The translations under genes were made by a program, and so were the position numbers. This document shows positions 1 through 7,108 of a stretch of 13,757 nucleotides of DNA, in pieces. The stretch covers positions 1-13,757 of the forward strand of contig JBHELF010000151.1 in the NCBI GenBank assembly GCA_046263155.1, given 5' to 3'. A model generated the notes under the pieces. The model ran no database searches and was not told where the DNA came from. It saw nothing but the letters and a program-made list of their open reading frames with translations. Each line of letters starts with the position of its first letter. Positions within the stretch are counted from its first letter, which is position 1. This stretch comes from DATADF01 sp046263155. GTDB taxonomy: Bacteria; Actinomycetota; CADDZG01; WHSQ01.

Positions 1-2
1 CC

Positions 3-179
3 GGAGGAGTCCTCGCGCAGATCCATCACCTGAACGCAAGCCGCAGAGGTGGCGCAGCCGTGACGCCCACCCCCGGCGCGCTGAGCGTCGTAGGCACCCG
101 CCTCGCGGCCGCAGGCGGCACGGTGAAGTCAGCGATAACCAGCGCCGTTAGGAAGGTTCCGTTTATCGGGAGGAGATGA
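3..179 (+). CDS. Possible 3' end of an upstream gene (partial, unrecognised)
   Basis: This frame is open from the window edge to a TGA at 177-179 and would encode about 58 residues ending in KVPFIGRR. Third positions are mostly G or C, and the stop overlaps the start region of the first binding protein, as expected for the tail of an operon gene. Against this, the peptide matches no family I recognise, and a second frame is also open for much of the stretch (to a TAG at 148-150), so an untranslated upstream region is equally possible. No function is proposed. Confidence 0.25.
   Translation, partial: GGVLAQIHHLNASRRGGAAVTPTPGALSVVGTRLAAAGGTVKSAITSAVRKVPFIGRR
168..175 (+). promoter_or_regulatory. 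Ribosome binding site that decides the start of the first binding protein
   Basis: GGGAGGAG lies directly against the ATG at 176, leaving no spacer, but 9 bases before an in-frame GTG at 185, which is a normal Shine-Dalgarno distance. Starting at the GTG also makes the N-terminus (MADRRRL) align with that of the downstream paralogue (MRDRRRL). The GTG is therefore the preferred start. Confidence 0.65.
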
Positions 180-184
180 TCGTC

Positions 185-1669
185 GTGGCCGATCGCCGAC
201 GCCTCGCCGCACTCTCGTTCATTCTCGTGATGCTCTTTGTCGCGGCCGCGTGTGGTCAGCGACCCGGTATCGCGGCACGTGGGTTGCTCACCGGCGCGAG
301 CGGCGCGGCGATCCTCCCCGAGGGGGCGACGGTGACGGAGACCGGCGAGATCATCTCCGCCGAAGGTGAGGTCATCGGCACGGTTGAAGAGGGAATCACC
401 GATCCCGAGGCTCTCGAGGGGATCGCATCGGGCGACACGAGCACGACCTCGGGCGGTACGACCGGCGGCGGCCAGCCGGGGACGTCCGGGGGCGGCGGAC
501 CGGGCACCGGCGGCGGTGAGCCTCAGGAACCTTCCGGGGCGACTTCACCCGGGGTGACCGAGGAAGTGATTAAGATCGGTTTGCATGCTCCCCTCAGTGG
601 GGCGGCCCCGGTCCCGTCCGATTCGGTCGACCGCGGCAAGGACCTGTGGTTCGAATGGATGGAGGAGCAGGGCACGCGTCTGTTCGGCCGCAGGGTCGAG
701 ATGGTCCTGAAGAACGACCAATACAACCCCTCGACCGCGGTGGCGGTGTGCAAGGAGATGGTCGAGAAGGACGAAGTCTTTGCGCTGACCGGCGCGGCGG
801 GCACGGACCAGATCCAGGCCTGCGCACGCTACGCCGAGTCGGTCGGCGTTCCCTATATCTCCGCGGGGGTGACCGAGGTGCAGGTGAGCGGCTTCCGCAC
901 CTACTTCACGACCTCCATGACCTATCCGGATCAGTCTCCTCTGCTGGTCGACTTCATGATCACGAAGCTCGGTGCGAAGGAGGAAAAGAACGGCATGCTG
1001 TTCTTCGACACCGCAAGCTTCGCCGACTCCTACGACGCGTTCGAGGCTGCGGCCGAGGATGCGGGGATGCCCGTGGAGTACAAGCGCAAGGTCCCCAAGA
1101 CGGCGGGGTTCGATTCCGCGCAGCAGGTCGTGCAGGAGATGTCGTTGCAGGGGATCGAGAACGTATTCATCCTGACCTCGCCCTATTACTGGATCAACGT
1201 TCTCAAGGCGGCCAACCGGCAGAACTACCACCCGCAGTGGGTCGGAGTCGGCATCACCATGACCTTCGACACAGTCATCACGGCGTCGTGTCCCGACGGC
1301 ACCTCGGCTGAGGGATCCAAGTTCTTCTCTCCGTTCCCCGCTTACATCGACCGAGACAAATACGATCCCGACTTCGACCGGGCCGTCGCCGAGCTGCATC
1401 CCGACAAGGCCAATCCCGACGACTTCATGTGGCTCGGGTGGTCGGGCGGAAAGATCATCTGGGAGATGCTCGAGCTTCCCGGCAAAGCTCTAACGCGCGA
1501 CCGGTTTATCTATTTCCTGGAGCGAGCTCGGGGTCTTCAGAATGGCATCGGGCCCAAGTTGAACTTCACGCCGGAGGATCACCTTGGAGCAAGTGAGGTG
1601 CACGTAAGCCAGGCTCAATGCGGCGACCGCCGGTGGCACACGATCGAGGATTTCGTCAGTGACTTCTAG
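185..1669 (+). CDS. Branched-chain amino acid-type ABC transporter substrate-binding lipoprotein, copy 1 (LivK-like)
   Basis: This is the extracytoplasmic ligand-capture subunit of the Liv/HAAT-type importer encoded just downstream. From the GTG start it is 494 residues. A lipoprotein signal peptide ends in the lipobox AAAC with Cys23, the expected membrane anchor. An N-terminal extension (about 24-127) follows, containing GEIISAEGEVIG and a Gly/Thr/Ser-rich stretch (about 83-117). The periplasmic-binding fold (Peripla_BP_6 type) starts at about residue 128 with VIKIGLHAPLSGAAP and runs to the C-terminus. The family is usually near 370-420 residues, and the extension explains the extra length. 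An ATG nine bases earlier (176) would add three residues but has no ribosome-binding spacer. The copy at 1705 is a close paralogue. The ligand is not evident: this family takes branched-chain amino acids but also amides, urea and aromatic acids. Confidence 0.93.
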   Translation: MADRRRLAALSFILVMLFVAAACGQRPGIAARGLLTGASGAAILPEGATVTETGEIISAEGEVIGTVEEGITDPEALEGIASGDTSTTSGGTTGGGQPGTSGGGGPGTGGGEPQEPSGATSPGVTEEVIKIGLHAPLSGAAPVPSDSVDRGKDLWFEWMEEQGTRLFGRRVEMVLKNDQYNPSTAVAVCKEMVEKDEVFALTGAAGTDQIQACARYAESVGVPYISAGVTEVQVSGFRTYFTTSMTYPDQSPLLVDFMITKLGAKEEKNGMLFFDTASFADSYDAFEAAAEDAGMPVEYKRKVPKTAGFDSAQQVVQEMSLQGIENVFILTSPYYWINVLKAANRQNYHPQWVGVGITMTFDTVITASCPDGTSAEGSKFFSPFPAYIDRDKYDPDFDRAVAELHPDKANPDDFMWLGWSGGKIIWEMLELPGKALTRDRFIYFLERARGLQNGIGPKLNFTPEDHLGASEVHVSQAQCGDRRWHTIEDFVSDF

Positions 1670-1704
1670 CGGCACGCGTTCTACCCTGTCTGAGTGTTGA
1701 GGTC

Positions 1705-3180
1705 ATGAGGGATCGCCGGCGTCTCGTTGCCAGTTGTCTGCTGCTCGTGATGCTCTTCATCGCGGCGGCCTGTGGTCAGCGCGCCGGCGTCGCCGCGCGC
1801 GGCTTAACCAGCGGCCTCGGCGGAGGCGCCATTCTGCCCCCGGGCGCGACCGTCGATCCCGAGACCGGCGACATCATCTCCGCCGAGGGTGAGGTCATCG
1901 GCAACGTCGAGGAAGGCATCACCGACCCCGAGGCGCTGGAGGAGGTCGCGAGCGGAGACACCGGCGGCGACACCGCGGACTCCCCGGGCGCCGCCGAGGA
2001 GCCGGGCGAGCCGGGAACCGCCGACGAGCCGGGCGAGCCGGCCGGCGCCACCTCACCGGGAGTGACCGCCGAGGTGATCCGGATCGGGCTTCATGCTCCG
2101 CTGAGCGGAGCCGCCCCGATCCCTTCCGACTCCGCCGAGCGCGGCAAGGACATGTGGTTCGAGTGGATGGAGAGCCAGGGGACGCGCCTCTTCGGTCGCC
2201 GGGTCGAAGTGATCTTGCGAAACGACCAGTACAACCCGTCGACCGCGGTCGCCGTCTGCAAAGAGATGGTCGAGAAGGACGAGGTCTTCCTCTTGAGCGG
2301 CTTCGCCGGCGTCGACCAGATCCAGGCCTGCGCGCGCTACGCGGAATCCGTCGGGGTGCCTTACATCTCCGGTGGAGTCACCGAGAATCAGCTAAGCACG
2401 CTCGGAACCTATTTCACGAACTCCATGACGTATCCCGACCAGGCCCCCTATCTCGTGGACTTCTTGCTCACCGAACTCGGCGCCGAGGAGGAAAAGAACG
2501 GCCTGCTCTTCTTCGACACCGCGAGCTTCGACGATGCCCACAATGCCTTCACCGCCGCGGCAGACGAGGCAGGCCTCCCGATCGACTACGACCGCAAGGT
2601 CCCGAAGACGGCCGGTTTCGACTCGGCGCAACAAGTCGTACAGGAGATGTCGATAGCAGGGATCGAGAACGTCTTCATATTGACGTCGCCCTATTACTGG
2701 ATCAACGTGCTCAAGGCTGCCAATCGACAGAACTATCACCCGCAATGGACCGGGGTTGGAATCACGATGACCTTCGACTCGATCGTCTCTGCATCCTGTC
2801 CCGACGGGGATTCGGCCGAGGGAGCGAAGTTCTTCTCGTCCTTCCCGGCCTACGTCGACCGCAACGATTACGACCCGGAGTTCGACGAGGCTGCCGCCGA
2901 GCTGCACTCCGATAAGCCCGGCGGGCCGGACGACTTCATGTGGCTCGCATGGTCGAGCGGCAAGATCCTGTGGGAGATGCTGGAGCTTCCCGGCAAGTCG
3001 CTCAACCGCGAGCGATTCATCTACTTCCTCGAGCGCGCCCGGGGGCTCAAGAATCAGATCGGGCCCACGCTGAACTTCGCTCCCGACGACCACTTCGGAG
3101 CGGACCAGGTACATGTCAGTGAAGCGAGTTGCGGCGATCGAAGATGGCACACGATCGACGACTTCGTCAGCGACTTCTGA
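1705..3180 (+). CDS. Branched-chain amino acid-type ABC transporter substrate-binding lipoprotein, copy 2 (LivK-like)
   Basis: This is a tandem paralogue of the preceding gene, beginning 35 bases after its stop, with the same architecture. It has a lipoprotein signal with Cys23 in AAAC, the ILPPGAT...GDIISAEGEVIG extension, a low-complexity spacer (about 84-117) and a Peripla_BP_6-type domain from about residue 123 to the end (CGDRRWHTIDDFVSDF). By eye the binding domains are highly similar, including long identical stretches around STAVAVCKEMVEKDEVF and TSPYYWINVLKAANRQNYHP. The spacer here is acidic and Pro-rich (EPGEP repeats) rather than Gly/Thr-rich. A GAGG at 1699-1702 is only two bases from the ATG. 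A TACCCT (1682-1687) could be a -10 box giving the gene its own short-leader transcript. The two copies probably share the single permease/ATPase set, perhaps with different ligands or affinities. Confidence 0.93.
   Translation: MRDRRRLVASCLLLVMLFIAAACGQRAGVAARGLTSGLGGGAILPPGATVDPETGDIISAEGEVIGNVEEGITDPEALEEVASGDTGGDTADSPGAAEEPGEPGTADEPGEPAGATSPGVTAEVIRIGLHAPLSGAAPIPSDSAERGKDMWFEWMESQGTRLFGRRVEVILRNDQYNPSTAVAVCKEMVEKDEVFLLSGFAGVDQIQACARYAESVGVPYISGGVTENQLSTLGTYFTNSMTYPDQAPYLVDFLLTELGAEEEKNGLLFFDTASFDDAHNAFTAAADEAGLPIDYDRKVPKTAGFDSAQQVVQEMSIAGIENVFILTSPYYWINVLKAANRQNYHPQWTGVGITMTFDSIVSASCPDGDSAEGAKFFSSFPAYVDRNDYDPEFDEAAAELHSDKPGGPDDFMWLAWSSGKILWEMLELPGKSLNRERFIYFLERARGLKNQIGPTLNFAPDDHFGADQVHVSEASCGDRRWHTIDDFVSDF
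1999..2041 (+). repeat. Direct repeat inside the spacer of binding protein 2
   Basis: The 16-base unit GAGCCGGGCGAGCCGG occurs at 1999-2014 and again at 2026-2041, a period of 27 bases or nine codons (EPGEPGTAD). It encodes the acidic/proline spacer between the lipid anchor and the binding domain, so copy-number change would lengthen or shorten the tether in frame. Confidence 0.8.
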
Positions 3181-3208
3181 TTTCCAGGCGAGCGCGCGGC
3201 TCCTGAGT

Positions 3209-3214
3209 TAGCCT
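3209..3214 (+). promoter_or_regulatory. Possible -10 box for a leaderless livH transcript
   Basis: TAGCCT fits the actinobacterial TANNNT -10 pattern and ends nine bases before the livH ATG, where no Shine-Dalgarno sequence is visible. It sits in a 43-base gap that also has a 7-base direct repeat CTCCTGA (3200-3206 and 3213-3219) and a weak GGCT/AGCC hairpin (3198-3213). This could be an internal promoter, but the motif is short and chance occurrence is easy. Confidence 0.3.
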
Positions 3215-3223
3215 CCTGACCCT

Positions 3224-4234
3224 ATGAGGACCGCGGTCGTAGTGGGCGCGATAGCGGTGCTGGTCGCCGCCGTGCTGGTGGCTGGAGCCGGCGACGAGGC
3301 GAGCCCCAACCCCTACGTCGTGATCGGGCTCGTGAATGGAGCCGCCTACGGGCTCATCGCCCTGGGACTGGTCCTCGTGTACAAGGGAGCGCGTGTCTTC
3401 AACTTCGCCCAGGGCGAGTTCGGGACGCTGGCCGCCTTCATCGTCTACGTCCTGATCGAGCAGGTACAGGGGACGCAGATCCCCTACGGCATCGCCGCCC
3501 TGGTGGCCGTTGCCGGAGTGACGATCGTGGGTCTGGGGATGGAACGCCTCATCATCCGGCCTCTTCTGAACGCGCCGCGTATCACCGTGCTCGTGGCGAC
3601 CATCGCCTTCACCTTGCTAGCCGTAGGTGTGCAGGTGTTGCTCTTCTTGCCCGAGGCCAAAAATCTTCCCGCGGCGATCTCGGCCGTGGACGCTCAGGGG
3701 ACGCCGCGCGGCCCGGAGGTCTTCGAGTACATCATCGAGCCACAACAGCTCCTGACCGTGGGCGTTATGGGCGCGCTCGCAGTCATCCTCGGGTACTTCT
3801 TCTCCAAGACCGACTTGGGGCTCGCCGTGCTGGCAACGTCGCAAGACGCTTTTGCGACGCGCGTCGTCGGTATCGGCGTCGAGCGGATGTCGCGCTTCAT
3901 CTGGGGGTCCGCGGCATTCTTGGGAGGCGTTGCGGGGGTCCTCTTCATCCCGGTCAACCTCGCGCTGGCGCCGGGAGTGATGACCTCGAATGCGTTGATT
4001 CCGGCGTTCACCGGCGCGGTTATCGGAGGAATAACGAGTCTCCCCGGTGCCTTCGTCGGCGGGATCACGGTGGGCGTCATCCAGCAGCTTGCAGGTTGGG
4101 CGAGCCAGAACTACCACTTCGGTGACCAAGTCCTCCAGGAATTGATTCCCGGCTTCCCCAGCGTCGCTCTTGTGGTCGTGCTCCTCGTGGTGCTCCTGGC
4201 TCGACCGCAGGGGCTGCTGGGCACGGAGGCCTGA
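3224..4234 (+). CDS. livH: Branched-chain amino acid-type ABC transporter permease LivH
   Basis: This is one of two integral membrane subunits that form the translocation channel of the importer. The protein has 336 residues. A hydrophobic N-terminal helix is followed by the characteristic LivH segment NGAAYGLIALGLVLVYKG and the NFAQGEFG motif (about residues 39-66). Repeated hydrophobic helices, typical of the BPD_transp_2 fold, continue to a final helix ending in ARPQGLLG. Length and motif order match the family. The ATG has no clear ribosome binding site. An in-frame GTG at 3242 has GAGGA eleven bases upstream and would remove six residues, so the exact start is uncertain. The stop TGA overlaps the livM ATG by one base, indicating coupled translation. 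Confidence 0.95.
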   Translation: MRTAVVVGAIAVLVAAVLVAGAGDEASPNPYVVIGLVNGAAYGLIALGLVLVYKGARVFNFAQGEFGTLAAFIVYVLIEQVQGTQIPYGIAALVAVAGVTIVGLGMERLIIRPLLNAPRITVLVATIAFTLLAVGVQVLLFLPEAKNLPAAISAVDAQGTPRGPEVFEYIIEPQQLLTVGVMGALAVILGYFFSKTDLGLAVLATSQDAFATRVVGIGVERMSRFIWGSAAFLGGVAGVLFIPVNLALAPGVMTSNALIPAFTGAVIGGITSLPGAFVGGITVGVIQQLAGWASQNYHFGDQVLQELIPGFPSVALVVVLLVVLLARPQGLLGTEA

Positions 4235-5583
4235 TGGCGACCGCGACGGAGACCATGGGGGCAGCGGGCGTACAGCCACACGAGCGCTGGCATCCCAGCG
4301 TCGCCGGATGGGTCGTCCGCGTCGTCGTTCTGATCGCGATCCTCGGTGGCGTCCTTGTGGTTACGGCGACGGTGCCCCAGTTCTGGGCCGACCGCATCTC
4401 ACTCGCGGTCATCTTCGCCATCATCGGCCTGTCGCTCAACATCGTGCTCGGTTACGTGGGGCAGGTTTCGCTCGGCCACCACGGTTTCGTCGGCATCGCA
4501 GCTTTCGTGGCCGCGTACTACGCCACGGAGAAAGCGGGTTGCGCGCCGGAGACCGGCTGCGACGTCACTACGTTCTTCGTATCACTGCTTCTCGCCGCAG
4601 CCAGCGGGGCGGTGGCCGCCGGCATCCTGGGACTCGTCGCGCTCCGGATCAAGGGCCTTTATCTCGCGCTGATAACGCTCGCCTATGGGTTCATGGCCGA
4701 GACCTCAATCTTCGAGATCTCTGCTCTGACACGCGGGGGGGCCGGAATGCCCGCGGCGCGACCGGACGGCTTCACGAGCGACCGCGCGTTTGCGTTTCTC
4801 TGCTTCGCGTTCCTCGCCGTAGTCGTCTACGTGGATTGGAGGCTGATCAAGTCCAAGGTCGGGCGCGCAATCCTTTCCCTCAAACATTCGGAGCCGGTCG
4901 CGTCGTCCTACGGCATCAACGTCACCGCTTACAAGGTCTATGCGTTCACCCTGTCGGGCCTATTCGCCGGCCTCGGCGGCGGGTTGTTCGCCTTCCGTGC
5001 CACCAACGTCGTGTCCAACGACTTCAACTTCGCGACCGCCCTGCTCTGGGTCCTGATGGTCGTGATCGGCGGGCTCGGCAACCGCACCGGCGTCATCATC
5101 GGGTCGGCCTTCTTCGCTCTGTTCCCCTTCCTGTTCGAGCTCATAAGACCGCTGGAGCACTACATCCGCGACACGCTGGGCCGAGAGCCGGGATTCTTCG
5201 CCATCGTGGTGGGAGCCCTGTTGGCCATCCTGACGATCGTCCAGTTCCCCGGAGGCATCGCGCAGCAGCTCTCCCCCATTACGCGCTGGCTTCGCGGCGA
5301 GAGATTCTCGATGCACCCCGAGGGCCACGGCCGTCACCGGCGCAGTCGCCACGGCCTCCTCGCGCGTCTCCGTACGCGCCACGCGCCCGCGGAGACAGAA
5401 GAGGAGCCCACCGCGGCGGAGGTGCAGGGCCCGCTCTCGCCACTCGAATCGCCGGAGCTCGTCGCCGCGACGGAGACGATGGAGGCCGCGACCGAGGTGC
5501 CGGAGGAGATCGAGCCGGAGCCGGAACCCGAATCCAAACCGACACCGCGACGGCGGGCCCGATCGCGGAAGGCGAGCTCATGA
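4234..5583 (+). CDS. livM: Branched-chain amino acid-type ABC transporter permease LivM with a long charged C-terminal tail
   Basis: This is the second channel-forming permease, partner of LivH. The membrane core (about residues 25-350) has the family landmarks FAIIGLSLNIVLGYVGQVSLGHHGFVGIAA near residues 66-95 and, later, the Gly-rich segment GLFAGLGGGLFAFR. About 96 residues follow the last helix. This tail runs from a His/Arg-rich part (HPEGHGRHRRSRHG) through an acidic Pro/Glu-rich part (EIEPEPEPESKP) to a basic end (RRRARSRKASS). Typical LivM proteins end shortly after the membrane core at about 300-360 residues, so 449 is long. The tail should be cytoplasmic, next to the ATPases, but it matches no domain I recognise. 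The ATGA at 5580-5583 couples this gene to livG. Confidence 0.94.
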   Translation: MATATETMGAAGVQPHERWHPSVAGWVVRVVVLIAILGGVLVVTATVPQFWADRISLAVIFAIIGLSLNIVLGYVGQVSLGHHGFVGIAAFVAAYYATEKAGCAPETGCDVTTFFVSLLLAAASGAVAAGILGLVALRIKGLYLALITLAYGFMAETSIFEISALTRGGAGMPAARPDGFTSDRAFAFLCFAFLAVVVYVDWRLIKSKVGRAILSLKHSEPVASSYGINVTAYKVYAFTLSGLFAGLGGGLFAFRATNVVSNDFNFATALLWVLMVVIGGLGNRTGVIIGSAFFALFPFLFELIRPLEHYIRDTLGREPGFFAIVVGALLAILTIVQFPGGIAQQLSPITRWLRGERFSMHPEGHGRHRRSRHGLLARLRTRHAPAETEEEPTAAEVQGPLSPLESPELVAATETMEAATEVPEEIEPEPEPESKPTPRRRARSRKASS

Positions 5584-6374
5584 CGAACGTGCTGGAGGTC
5601 CGCAACACGGGGATTCGATTCGGGGGCCTGATCGCGCTCTCGGATGTGAATCTGGATGTGCCGGAGTGGGAGATCGTCGGCCTGATCGGACCCAACGGCG
5701 CGGGAAAGACGACTCTCTTCAACTGCATCATGGGCCTCTATCAGCCGAATACCGGGACCGTTACCTACCGCGGCCAGCTGATCTCCTTGCTGCCGACTCA
5801 TCGGAGGGTGGCCCTGGGGATCGGCCGAACCTTTCAAAACATTGGGCTCGTGCGAGGGCTGACCGTGCTCGAGAACCTGTTGGTGGCCCAGCACCCTCGC
5901 ATCGGCTACGGCCCGATCTCAAGTCTGATCGGGGCACCGCGCTCGTTTGGCGAAGAGCGCAAGCTGCGTGCCAACGCTCTCGAGGTCCTGGACTTCATGG
6001 GCTTGGCGCATCTCGCCGACTCACACCTCGAGGGCCTGCCCTACGGCACGTTGAAATTGATCGAGATCGCAACCGTCCTTGCGACCGATCCGGACCTCAT
6101 CCTCTTGGACGAACCCTCCTCGGGCATGGGACCTGCGGAAGCGCACGAGCTGGGCGAGCGTTTGCTCAAGCTCAGGCAGACACTCAACCTGACGGTGCTG
6201 ATGATCGAACACCACGTCCCGCTCGTGGTCGGGATCTGTGACTACGTCTACGTCTTGAACTTCGGAAAGATCCTCACCGAGGGCAAACCCCAGCAGGTGC
6301 AGCGCCATCCCGAGGTGGTCGCCGCATACCTCGGGGGCGAGGTGGAGGACGAGGAGTCGGATGTCGCTTCTTGA
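5580..6374 (+). CDS. livG: Branched-chain amino acid-type ABC transporter ATP-binding protein LivG
   Basis: This cytoplasmic ATPase subunit, 264 residues long, powers transport as a heterodimer with LivF. Walker A GPNGAGKTT is at residues 37-45, the Q-loop is TFQN, Walker B with the catalytic Glu is LILLDEP, and the switch histidine is in MIEHH. The C-terminal HPEVVAAYLGG is typical of the BCA_ABC_TP_C extension seen in LivG proteins. The ABC signature is LPYGTLKLIEIA instead of the LSYGxQR-like form common in LivG, so the usual Gln and Arg are replaced. The reading frame is open for some 1.4 kb upstream across livM, but homology begins at the ATG at 5580, which overlaps the livM stop. The gene overlaps livF by 14 bases. 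Confidence 0.95.
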   Translation: MTNVLEVRNTGIRFGGLIALSDVNLDVPEWEIVGLIGPNGAGKTTLFNCIMGLYQPNTGTVTYRGQLISLLPTHRRVALGIGRTFQNIGLVRGLTVLENLLVAQHPRIGYGPISSLIGAPRSFGEERKLRANALEVLDFMGLAHLADSHLEGLPYGTLKLIEIATVLATDPDLILLDEPSSGMGPAEAHELGERLLKLRQTLNLTVLMIEHHVPLVVGICDYVYVLNFGKILTEGKPQQVQRHPEVVAAYLGGEVEDEESDVAS

Positions 6375-7071
6375 GGTAACCGACCTGCGAGTGGGCTACG
6401 GGACTCTCCCCGTGCTGGGCGGAATCTCCTTTTACATCGAGGAAGGCGAGACGGCGGTGCTGGTCGGGTTGAACGGCGCAGGAAAGACGACCACTGTTCT
6501 CACGCTCGCGGGGCTTCTAAAACCTTGGTCCGGTTCGATCAACTTCAGCGGGAGAGAGGTCACAGGCGAAGATCCTCGCCGAATGGTCGCGGACGGCGTC
6601 GTTCTCGTGCCGGAGGGCCGCCACGTCTTTCCGCAGCTAACCGTCGCCCAGAACCTCCGACTCGGAGCTTGGCCCTACAAGCGCGACCGCAAGCACACAC
6701 GCAAGGTTGTCGAGCAGGCCGTGGAGTATTTTCCTCGGCTACGTGAGCGCTGGACGCAGCTCGCGGGGACCTTGTCGGGCGGCGAGCAACAGATGCTCGC
6801 CATCGGCCGCGGCCTTATGGCTCGACCCAAGCTCCTATTGATAGACGAAGCGTCCCTCGGGCTATCACCCAAACTGACGCTCACCGTTCTCGAGGTTGTG
6901 AAGCGGATCAACAACGACGGCACGACCGTCCTACTGGTCGAACAGAATGCGGCCGCTCTAAAGAATGCCGACCGGGCCTTCGTGATGGAGAAGGGGACTT
7001 TGATCTACGAGGGATCGGCCGAGACCGGGATCGACGAGGAGCAGATCCGCGCCGCTTATCTCGGAACCTGA
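6361..7071 (+). CDS. livF: Branched-chain amino acid-type ABC transporter ATP-binding protein LivF
   Basis: This is the second ATPase of the importer, 236 residues, a normal length for LivF. Walker A GLNGAGKTT is at residues 36-44, the LivF-typical segment LVPEGRHVFPQLTVAQNL follows, then the canonical signature LSGGEQQMLAIGR and Walker B LLLIDEASLGL. The last has Ala where DEPSLGL is usual but keeps the catalytic Glu. Gln replaces the switch His in LLVEQN, as is normal for LivF. GAGGAG at 6351-6356 precedes the ATG by four bases, and the gene starts inside the end of livG. It is the last gene of the operon and meets a convergent lipid kinase gene 37 bases later. Confidence 0.96.
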   Translation: MSLLEVTDLRVGYGTLPVLGGISFYIEEGETAVLVGLNGAGKTTTVLTLAGLLKPWSGSINFSGREVTGEDPRRMVADGVVLVPEGRHVFPQLTVAQNLRLGAWPYKRDRKHTRKVVEQAVEYFPRLRERWTQLAGTLSGGEQQMLAIGRGLMARPKLLLIDEASLGLSPKLTLTVLEVVKRINNDGTTVLLVEQNAAALKNADRAFVMEKGTLIYEGSAETGIDEEQIRAAYLGT

Positions 7072-7077
7072 ATCTCG

Positions 7078-7101
7078 GCCTCCGACGTAGGACTACGAGG
7101 C
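7078..7101. terminator. Weak hairpin between convergent genes, possible bidirectional terminator
   Basis: GCCTC (7078-7082) pairs with GAGGC (7097-7101), and GTAG (7087-7090) pairs with CTAC (7093-7096) inside it, with a four-base bulge on the left and a tight two-base loop. It lies in the 37-base gap between the livF stop and the end of the lipid kinase gene. No T-tract follows on either strand, so factor-independent termination is doubtful. Confidence 0.3.
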
Positions 7102-7108
7102 GCCGTGG

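Noticed and set aside
151..160. GGAAGGTTCC upstream of the first binding protein as an operator
   Set aside because: The half sites are only four bases around a two-base centre and are not repeated elsewhere in the window, so chance is the simpler explanation.
545..1399. A 284-residue antisense open frame opposite the first binding protein
   Set aside because: It has no recognisable motif, and a similar antisense frame lies opposite the paralogue, as expected when the same codons are read in a shadow frame of GC-rich coding DNA.
4170..5579. A 470-codon open frame upstream of and in frame with livG
   Set aside because: It lies entirely over livM in another frame, is Arg-rich as GC-rich shadow frames are, and shows no domain. 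The LivG homology begins exactly at the ATG at 5580.
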